A DNA stretch of 10,816 bases from UBA4615 sp049422085. Its GTDB lineage: Bacteria; Pseudomonadota; Gammaproteobacteria; Burkholderiales; Burkholderiaceae_E. Each line of letters opens with the position of its first letter. Position 1 is the first letter of the stretch. The notes under the pieces were generated by a model. It did not search any database and was not told the origin of the DNA. It saw nothing but the letters and a program-made list of their open reading frames with translations. Shown piece by piece: positions 5,814 to 10,816 of the stretch. The stretch lies in contig JBMSOD010000093.1 of assembly GCA_049422085.1 (NCBI GenBank), forward strand, positions 1 through 10,816, written 5' to 3'. Made by a program: the position numbers and the translations under genes.

Positions 5814-6617
5814 GTGTCCGACATCCTTCAACGCATCATGGCGGTCAAGAAGACCGAGGTTGCGGCTGCGCGCCAGCAGGTCTCCGATGCGGCGCTGCGT
5901 GATCAGGCTCTGGCCAATGCCACCGGTGCTGCACGCCCGCGCGGATTCGAAGCAGCGCTTCGTTCGGCCATTGCCGCAGGACGCAGCGCCGTCATTGCCG
6001 AGGTGAAAAAGGCCAGTCCGAGCAAGGGCGTGCTGCGGGAAGACTTTGTCCCTGCGCAGATTGCCGCGGCCTATCAGCACGGCGGCGCAGCCTGCCTTTC
6101 AGTGCTGACCGACGAGTCCTTTTTTCAGGGCAGCCCGGACTACCTGGTGCAGGCCAGGGCAGCCTGCTCCTTGCCGGTGTTGCGCAAGGACTTTCTCTAC
6201 GACCCGTATCAGGTCTTGCAGGCCCGTGCCTGGGGTGCGGATTGCGTGCTGCTGATCGTGGCCGCACTGAGCGATGGCCAGCTTGCAGAGCTCGAGGCCT
6301 GCGCGCATGAACTCCGGATGGACGTGCTGGTTGAAGTGCATGATGCCGGGGAGCTTGATCGCGCTTTGCGTCTTCGTACGCCCCTGGTGGGCATCAACAA
6401 CCGGGATCTGCGGACCTTCGAGGTCAGCCTGCAGACCACACTCGGCCAGCTGGAGCGCATTCCGCCGGATCGACTGGTCATCACCGAAAGCGGCATTCTG
6501 TCGGTGGCCGATGTGCATCAGATGCGCAATGCCGGCGTTCATGCCTTCCTGGTGGGCGAAGCCTTCATGCGCGCCCCCGATCCGGGCCAGGCGCTGGCCA
6601 CGCTCTTCGCCTCTTAG
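5814..6617 (+). CDS. trpC: Indole-3-glycerol phosphate synthase
   Basis: A 267-residue TIM-barrel enzyme that decarboxylates and cyclises carboxyphenylamino-deoxyribulose phosphate to indole-3-glycerol phosphate. The catalytic and binding residues are all present: Glu63 and Lys65 in VIAEVKKASPSKG (60-72), Lys125 in VLRKDF (122-127), Glu174 in VLVEVHD (171-177), Asn195 in GINNRDL (193-199), and Glu225-Ser226 in ITESGI (223-228). It is a single-domain enzyme, not fused to TrpF, and trpF is not in the window. The GTG start is supported by a GGAGG 7 nt upstream and by the usual MSDILQRI N-terminus. The TAG stop (6615-6617) overlaps the TAA stop of the opposite-strand M61 peptidase gene, so there is no spacer or terminator between the converging operons. 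Confidence 0.97.
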   Translation: MSDILQRIMAVKKTEVAAARQQVSDAALRDQALANATGAARPRGFEAALRSAIAAGRSAVIAEVKKASPSKGVLREDFVPAQIAAAYQHGGAACLSVLTDESFFQGSPDYLVQARAACSLPVLRKDFLYDPYQVLQARAWGADCVLLIVAALSDGQLAELEACAHELRMDVLVEVHDAGELDRALRLRTPLVGINNRDLRTFEVSLQTTLGQLERIPPDRLVITESGILSVADVHQMRNAGVHAFLVGEAFMRAPDPGQALATLFAS

Positions 6618-8449
6618 CCGGCCTGCCTTGCGGCGAGCCAGCCTGCTCGCAGACGGCTTGCCGCATCGGCCTTGCCAGCGGTCTCCTGAATCGACAGTGT
6701 GGCTTCGGTCGCGGCAGTGGCCTGCAACCTGAGCTCGAACTCCATGAGCTCGTCGCGCCTGAAGGCATGAATGCGCATGCGATCACCGGGCTTGCGTCGC
6801 GCAAGCAGCGCCTTGAGACTGGCCTCCGAGCTGATTCTCAGTCCGTCGATGGCGACCAGGACATCCCCTGCGGACAAACCGGCACGATGGGCCGCACCAT
6901 CGGTCAGCGCGGTACCGATGCGAAGTTCGCCAGCGCTGGCGGCAAGTCGCACGCCCAGGCCAGGACTGCGATCGGGCGCGGCCAGGCCCAGCGTGATGCC
7001 AAGCGGCTCGAACAGACGGGCAAGCGGAAGATCGGCCGTGCCTTCCACCCAGGCACGCAGCTCGCGTCTCAGGTCCAGTCCGGTGGCCTCGCGCAGCAGT
7101 GGCTCGAAGCCGTCTTCGGTCAGACCCTGCTGGCAATCACGGTTGTTGCTGGCCCCCTGTGCGTCATAGAAGTCCCGGCCATACCGGCTCCACATCAGGC
7201 GCATCACATCGTCGAGCGATCGCTCCCCCTTGGTTCTTGCCCGCAGACTGAGGTCGAGCGCCAGTGCGACCAGCGCCCCCTTGGCGTAATAGCTCACGAT
7301 GCTGTTGGGGGAGTTCTCATCCTGACGGTAGTACTTCGTCCAGGCATCGAAGCTTGATTCGGCCACGCTCTGGCGCAGGCGACCGGGACCTCGCAGCACC
7401 AGCGAGATCGTTCGACCGAGCAGCGTCAGATACTCCTGAGCGCTGATCACGCCAGCCCTCACCAGCATCAGGTCATCGTAGTAGGACGTGAAGCCCTCGA
7501 AGATCCAGAGCAGCCGGGTGTGGGTTTCATTCCAGAGGTCGTAGGGGACGAAAGCAGCCGGCTTGATGCGCTTGACATGCCAGGCATGAAAATACTCGTG
7601 GCTGGCCAGGCCCAGAAAGGTCTTGTAGCCATCGGTCGGTGCCTGCATCCCGCTATGGGGCAGATCATTACGCTGACAGAGCAGGGCGGTGCTGTTGCGG
7701 TGCTCGAGTCCACCATAGCCATCGCCCACGGCCATGGTGAGAAACACATATCGGGAAAACGGGGCCTGGCCGGTGCGCGGCTCGAACAGACGCGCCTGTG
7801 CATCACAGATGCTGGCCAGATCGCGGGTGAGTCGCTTCATGTCGACATCGGTGCGGCCGGTGATTGCGATCTCATGGCTTGCTCCGGCCGCCTCGAACCG
7901 ACCGAGCGCGAAACGACCCATCTCCACAGGATGATCGATCAGCGCGTCGTAATCGGGTGCCAGATAGCGTCCGAAGCCATGGCTGCGTGCGCCTGCCCGG
8001 GGCAGGCTGGTGGCCACTTTCCAGTCGCTGGCCACCGATTCAGGGGGCGGCATCAGATCGACCGCGCAGGCGCGGTGCTCCTGGCCGAGCACGCACAGCG
8101 CCAGGCTGGTGAAGTTGATGAAGCCGTGGGTCGCATCCAGGTGGGCCGCCCGGACCGACAGGTCCCAGGCATAGACGGTGTAACTCACCTGCAGCACGCC
8201 ATGGGCCGGCGCAGCGCGCCAGCTGTCCTTGTCGAGCTTGTCGAGCCTGACCAGCCCCCGCTCGTCATGTGCGGCAATGGCCAGGATGTGTCGCGCAAAC
8301 TCCCGGATCATGTAACTGCCCGGGATCCAGGCAGGCAGGGCAAGACGCTGTCCCGAGGGGTCAGGCTCGCGCACGGTGAGCGTCACCTGAAACCGGTGCC
8401 CATGCGGGTCGATCGGGTCGATGCGGTAATGAATCGGTGCGTCTTTCAT
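6614..8449 (-). CDS. M61 family metallopeptidase with C-terminal PDZ domain
   Basis: A 611-residue protein of the glycyl-aminopeptidase-like M61 family. The N-terminal beta-rich domain (about 1-180, with LPAWIPGSYMIREFARH 38-54) is typical. The zinc site is intact: HEYFH at 284-288 within a SHEYFHAWHVKRIKP block, with a downstream Glu318 in WIFEGFTSYY as third ligand. GGLEH (246-250) and SYYAKG (386-391) are further family signatures. A PDZ domain at roughly 495-578 (GLGVRL; AGLSAGDVLVAIDG 523-536) could bind peptide termini. No signal peptide or membrane segment is seen, so a cytoplasmic location is inferred. Around residues 425-447 the helical domain carries a polar, low-conservation loop. 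The ATG overlaps the stop of the MobA-like gene (ATGA) and no Shine-Dalgarno is seen, which suggests translational coupling. Natural substrates of this family are poorly known. Confidence 0.93.
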   Translation of the reverse strand: MKDAPIHYRIDPIDPHGHRFQVTLTVREPDPSGQRLALPAWIPGSYMIREFARHILAIAAHDERGLVRLDKLDKDSWRAAPAHGVLQVSYTVYAWDLSVRAAHLDATHGFINFTSLALCVLGQEHRACAVDLMPPPESVASDWKVATSLPRAGARSHGFGRYLAPDYDALIDHPVEMGRFALGRFEAAGASHEIAITGRTDVDMKRLTRDLASICDAQARLFEPRTGQAPFSRYVFLTMAVGDGYGGLEHRNSTALLCQRNDLPHSGMQAPTDGYKTFLGLASHEYFHAWHVKRIKPAAFVPYDLWNETHTRLLWIFEGFTSYYDDLMLVRAGVISAQEYLTLLGRTISLVLRGPGRLRQSVAESSFDAWTKYYRQDENSPNSIVSYYAKGALVALALDLSLRARTKGERSLDDVMRLMWSRYGRDFYDAQGASNNRDCQQGLTEDGFEPLLREATGLDLRRELRAWVEGTADLPLARLFEPLGITLGLAAPDRSPGLGVRLAASAGELRIGTALTDGAAHRAGLSAGDVLVAIDGLRISSEASLKALLARRKPGDRMRIHAFRRDELMEFELRLQATAATEATLSIQETAGKADAASRLRAGWLAARQAG

Positions 8450-9102
8450 GGTGTTTCAAGGTCTTCAGGGGTGTCGACATCGCGCACGATGCCCGGGTCG
8501 TCCAGCACAAGGGTCACCGGCTTGAGCAGGGTCAGCATCTTGCGTGCGCCGGCATCACCCTGCAAGGCTTGCAGCGCATCGAAATGCCGCTCATCGAAGC
8601 CCACCGGATGCCCACGTTCTCCTTGGGCAGTGATCGCGACCACAATGCCGCACTGTGCGTTCGTCCGACCCGACATCAGTGCTTCTGCCACCGCGCGCAC
8701 ACTGTCGGCTTGCACCCAGGGCATGTCGGCCGGCATGACCAGCACGCCCTGCAGATCGGGCCATCGCTCACGGGCCGCGCGTACGGCATGGGCCAGGCTA
8801 TGCCCCATGCCCTGATCGGCATCCGGACATACAGAGAGCTCTGCACCCCCGCTCAGCAGCGCTTCTCGCAGGGCTGCCGGCGCATCGGGCCGGATCACGG
8901 CGAGCACGGCCTGAGTGCCTTCACGCAGGCGCCTGCAGGCCTGCTCGGCCACCCTGAGGGGCGGGTTCGGAGCGGCGTCGTGAGAGGACGCGCCCGGCAG
9001 CCTTTGGAGCAGCTTGTCCTGTCTGCCACTCGCATCGAACCGTCGCCCCCGACCTGCGGCCAGCAGCAGACCGGCAATCCGGACGCCAGGCATCCGGGTC
9101 AT
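8446..9102 (-). CDS. MobA/MocA-like nucleotidyltransferase
   Basis: A 218-residue NTP-transferase fold protein of the MobA-like (NTP_transf_3) group, which includes molybdenum-cofactor cytidylyltransferase MocA. Landmarks are IAGLLLAAGRGRRF (9-22) as nucleotide-binding loop, DKLL (29-32), MPADMPWV (123-130) with the metal-binding Asp, GHPVGF (164-169), GDAGARKML (182-190) and VDTPEDL near the C-terminus (209-215). In MocA these elements serve CTP use, but no molybdoenzyme or other cofactor gene is visible here, so the acceptor is unknown. The start is uncertain. ATG 9102 is chosen; TTG 9108 has the better-spaced AGGA (5 nt), and ATG 9093 would still keep the nucleotide loop. It follows the AcuI-like gene by 57 nt, and its stop overlaps the M61 start by 4 nt. 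Family certain, exact reaction open. Confidence 0.85.
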   Translation of the reverse strand: MTRMPGVRIAGLLLAAGRGRRFDASGRQDKLLQRLPGASSHDAAPNPPLRVAEQACRRLREGTQAVLAVIRPDAPAALREALLSGGAELSVCPDADQGMGHSLAHAVRAARERWPDLQGVLVMPADMPWVQADSVRAVAEALMSGRTNAQCGIVVAITAQGERGHPVGFDERHFDALQALQGDAGARKMLTLLKPVTLVLDDPGIVRDVDTPEDLETP

Positions 9103-9159
9103 CGGCAAGGGGATCCTGGCGTCATCCGGATGTCTGAGGCGTGAGGAGGTGAGCCTGGA

Positions 9160-10158
9160 TCAGGCATTCACATCAACAACCAGTCTGCCACGCACCTGGC
9201 CAGCCAGTATCTGCGGCGCGGCCTGCAGTGCGGCTTCCAGGCCGATGCCCTGGGTCATGGCATCGAGCTTGGCCAGATCCAGGTCACGCGCCAGTCGCTG
9301 CCAGGCTGTGCGCCGCTCGGCCATCGGACACATCACCGAATCCACGCCGATCAGCCTCACCCCCCTCAGGATGAAAGGCGCCACCGAGGAAGGCAGGTCC
9401 ATGCCCTGCGCCAGGCCACAGGCCGCGACCGCACCCCGGTAGCGGGTCTGCGCCAGGGCATTGGCCAGGGTGTGCGAGCCCACCGCATCCACCACACCGG
9501 CCCAGCGCTCCTTTTGCAGGGGCTTGCCCGGGGCCGACAGGGTGTTGCGATCGATGATCTCGCCTGCGCCCAGTCCCTTGAGGTAATCGGCCTCTGCAGC
9601 GCGGCCGGTGGAAGCGGCCACCTGGTAGCCCAGCGAGGACAGCAGGGCCACCGCCACACTGCCCACGCCTCCGGCTGCGCCGGTGACCAGCACTTCGCCG
9701 TCGGCAGGCTTGATGCCCTGCGCTTCGAGCGCCATGACGCACAGCATGGCGGTATAGCCTGCCGTGCCGATGGCCATGGCCTGGCGCGTTGACAGGTTGG
9801 CCGGCAGGGGCACCAGCCAGTCGCCCTTCAGGCGCGCCTTGCCCGCCAGACAGCCCCAATGGGTTTCGCCCACGCCCCAGCCGTTGAGCACCACACGGTC
9901 CCCGGGCTTGAACCCCGCATGCGTGCTGCTTTCGACCACGCCTGCCCCGTCGATGCCGGGCACCATGGGCCACTTGCGCACCACTGGCGACTTGTTGGCA
10001 ATGGCCAGGCCATCCTTGTAGTTGATGGTCGAGTGGGCCACCCGGACCACCACATCGCCGTCGGCGGCATGGGTGGCCAGGTCCTCGTCGGTCAGCTCGC
10101 GCAGCGACGCGCTGAAGGTGTCGGGGGTCTTTTCAAGAAACAGGGCACGAAAGCTCAC
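9160..10158 (-). CDS. acuI: Acrylyl-CoA reductase-type (AcuI/YhdH) zinc-free MDR oxidoreductase
   Basis: A 332-residue medium-chain reductase/dehydrogenase resembling E. coli YhdH and AcuI, which reduce acrylyl-CoA to propionyl-CoA with NADPH. The N-terminal catalytic domain shows STINYKDGLA (43-52), GIDGAGVV (68-75) and LNGWGVGETHWG (91-102). The nucleotide-binding motif TGAAGGVGSVAV is at 159-170, with STGRAAEADYLKGLGA (183-198) where the family recognises the cofactor's 2'-phosphate side. The usual zinc-binding residues of alcohol dehydrogenases are absent. The GTG start (10158) has GGAGA 5 nt upstream and overlaps the stop of the PaaK-like gene (GTGA), so the two are translationally coupled. 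Acrylyl-CoA as substrate is inferred from family resemblance; other 2-enoyl-CoA or quinone substrates are possible. Confidence 0.88.
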   Translation of the reverse strand: MSFRALFLEKTPDTFSASLRELTDEDLATHAADGDVVVRVAHSTINYKDGLAIANKSPVVRKWPMVPGIDGAGVVESSTHAGFKPGDRVVLNGWGVGETHWGCLAGKARLKGDWLVPLPANLSTRQAMAIGTAGYTAMLCVMALEAQGIKPADGEVLVTGAAGGVGSVAVALLSSLGYQVAASTGRAAEADYLKGLGAGEIIDRNTLSAPGKPLQKERWAGVVDAVGSHTLANALAQTRYRGAVAACGLAQGMDLPSSVAPFILRGVRLIGVDSVMCPMAERRTAWQRLARDLDLAKLDAMTQGIGLEAALQAAPQILAGQVRGRLVVDVNA

Positions 10159-10816
10159 TTGGGTCTCCGGTCAATCACACGTTTTGCTTTTCCGACAGAG
10201 CGCTCGACCGCGCCCTCCGGCTCGATTCGAACCCGACAGGACACGCCGATCAGGGTCTTGATGGCTTGCTCGAGTTGCCCGCCCTCGGCTGCGGCTCGCG
10301 CCGCCTCCAGGCCAGGCCGGCCCTCAACACGCACGGTCAGCGTATCGAGCGGACCGTCCTTGTCGATCTCGCACACATAGTGCGGCGCCAGGGCCGACTG
10401 TCTGAGGATGAGTTCCTCGATCTGCGAGGGAAACACATTCACCCCCCGGATGATCATCATGTCGTCCGAGCGACCCGTGATCTTCTGCATCCGGCGCATG
10501 GTCCGCGCCGTGCCAGGCAACAGCCGGGTGAGATCGCGGGTGCGATAGCGGATGATGGGCAGGGCTTCCTTGGTCAGCGAGGTGAACACCAGCTCGCCTT
10601 CTTCGCCTTCCGGCAACGGCAGGCCGGTGACCGGATCGATGATCTCGGGGTAGAAGTGGTCCTCCCAGATCGTCGGACCATCCTTGGTCTCGATGCACTC
10701 GTTGGCCACACCCGGCCCCATGACTTCGGACAGGCCGTAGATGTCCACGGCATCGATGCCCATGCGGGCCTCGATCGCGCGACGCATCTCGTTGGTCCAG
10801 GGCTCGGCACCAAAGA
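10155..10816 (-). CDS. paaK: Phenylacetate-CoA ligase-type enzyme, C-terminal half (runs off the window)
   Basis: The C-terminal 219 or so residues of an adenylate-forming CoA ligase of the PaaK type, which activates phenylacetate or a related aromatic acid with ATP and CoA. The frame is open to the window edge, and its first visible residues FGAEPWTNEM are a PaaK landmark, so the protein starts outside; full-length members are about 430-440 residues. Visible motifs are DIYGLSEVMGPGVANEC (adenylation A5 region), IRYRTRDLTRL, the hinge region KITGRSDDMMIIRGVNVFPSQIEE, and near the C-terminus GKAKRV with the likely catalytic lysine. It is the first visible gene of a minus-strand operon and ends in a 4-nt overlap with the AcuI-like gene. 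No other phenylacetate (paa) gene is present, so the exact acid substrate is unsettled. Confidence 0.9.
   Translation of the reverse strand, partial: FGAEPWTNEMRRAIEARMGIDAVDIYGLSEVMGPGVANECIETKDGPTIWEDHFYPEIIDPVTGLPLPEGEEGELVFTSLTKEALPIIRYRTRDLTRLLPGTARTMRRMQKITGRSDDMMIIRGVNVFPSQIEELILRQSALAPHYVCEIDKDGPLDTLTVRVEGRPGLEAARAAAEGGQLEQAIKTLIGVSCRVRIEPEGAVERSVGKAKRVIDRRPK
10164..10168 (-). promoter_or_regulatory. Shine-Dalgarno of the AcuI-like gene inside the PaaK-like gene
   Basis: On the minus strand GGAGA is 5 nt before GTG 10158 and lies within the last codons of the upstream gene. It supports the GTG start and the overlapping GTGA junction. Confidence 0.65.

Noticed and set aside
4731..6080. 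449-codon open frame on the minus strand opposite trpD/trpC
   Set aside because: Composition-driven shadow of high-GC genes; the plus strand encodes complete, motif-bearing TrpD and TrpC.
7520..8815. 431-codon plus-strand open frame across the M61 and MobA-like genes
   Set aside because: Shadow frame: it runs through the zinc site of the M61 gene and has no recognisable domain.

Overview
The window is about 63-65% GC by eye and carries densely packed housekeeping and accessory metabolic genes of a proteobacterium. The TrpE, TrpG, TrpD and TrpC proteins resemble those I know from Burkholderiales (Betaproteobacteria), closest in memory to Alcaligenaceae such as Bordetella. That placement is recognition from memory, not a database result. 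I see no phage, transposon, CRISPR, tRNA or rRNA signal.

Layout. (1) 2-1501, plus: anthranilate synthase component I (trpE), whose first ~40 codons do not look like TrpE. (2) 1572-4043, minus: three genes inserted between trpE and the rest of the trp genes. In their own order of transcription these are a Nudix hydrolase (3246-4043), an enoyl-CoA hydratase/isomerase family protein (2341-3189) and a secreted CAP/SCP-domain protein (1572-2261). (3) 4044-4190: a 147-bp divergent intergenic region holding the start signals of the Nudix gene and trpG. (4) 4191-6617, plus: trpG-trpD-trpC, tightly spaced (3 and 21 nt gaps) and clearly one operon. (5) 6614-10816, minus: a four-gene cluster read toward trpC, consisting of a phenylacetate-CoA ligase-type enzyme (5' end outside the window), an AcuI/YhdH-type acrylyl-CoA reductase, a MobA-like nucleotidyltransferase and an M61 peptidase with a PDZ domain. 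The first and last junctions of this cluster are 4-nt stop/start overlaps. The last gene ends inside the trpC stop codon.

How the genes work together. TrpE and TrpG make anthranilate from chorismate and glutamine. TrpD adds the phosphoribosyl group and TrpC closes the indole ring, giving indole-3-glycerol phosphate; trpF, trpA and trpB are not in the window. Four other genes (Nudix, crotonase, PaaK-like, AcuI-like) all point to acyl-CoA chemistry, but they sit in two separate minus-strand groups and no single pathway can be proved from them.

No wholly new system is evident. The points most worth checking are the non-homologous 5' end of trpE, the separation of trpE from trpGDC by opposite-strand genes, a perfect dyad placed 3 nt before the start codon of the CAP gene, and the start/stop coupling of the PaaK-AcuI and MobA-like-M61 pairs.
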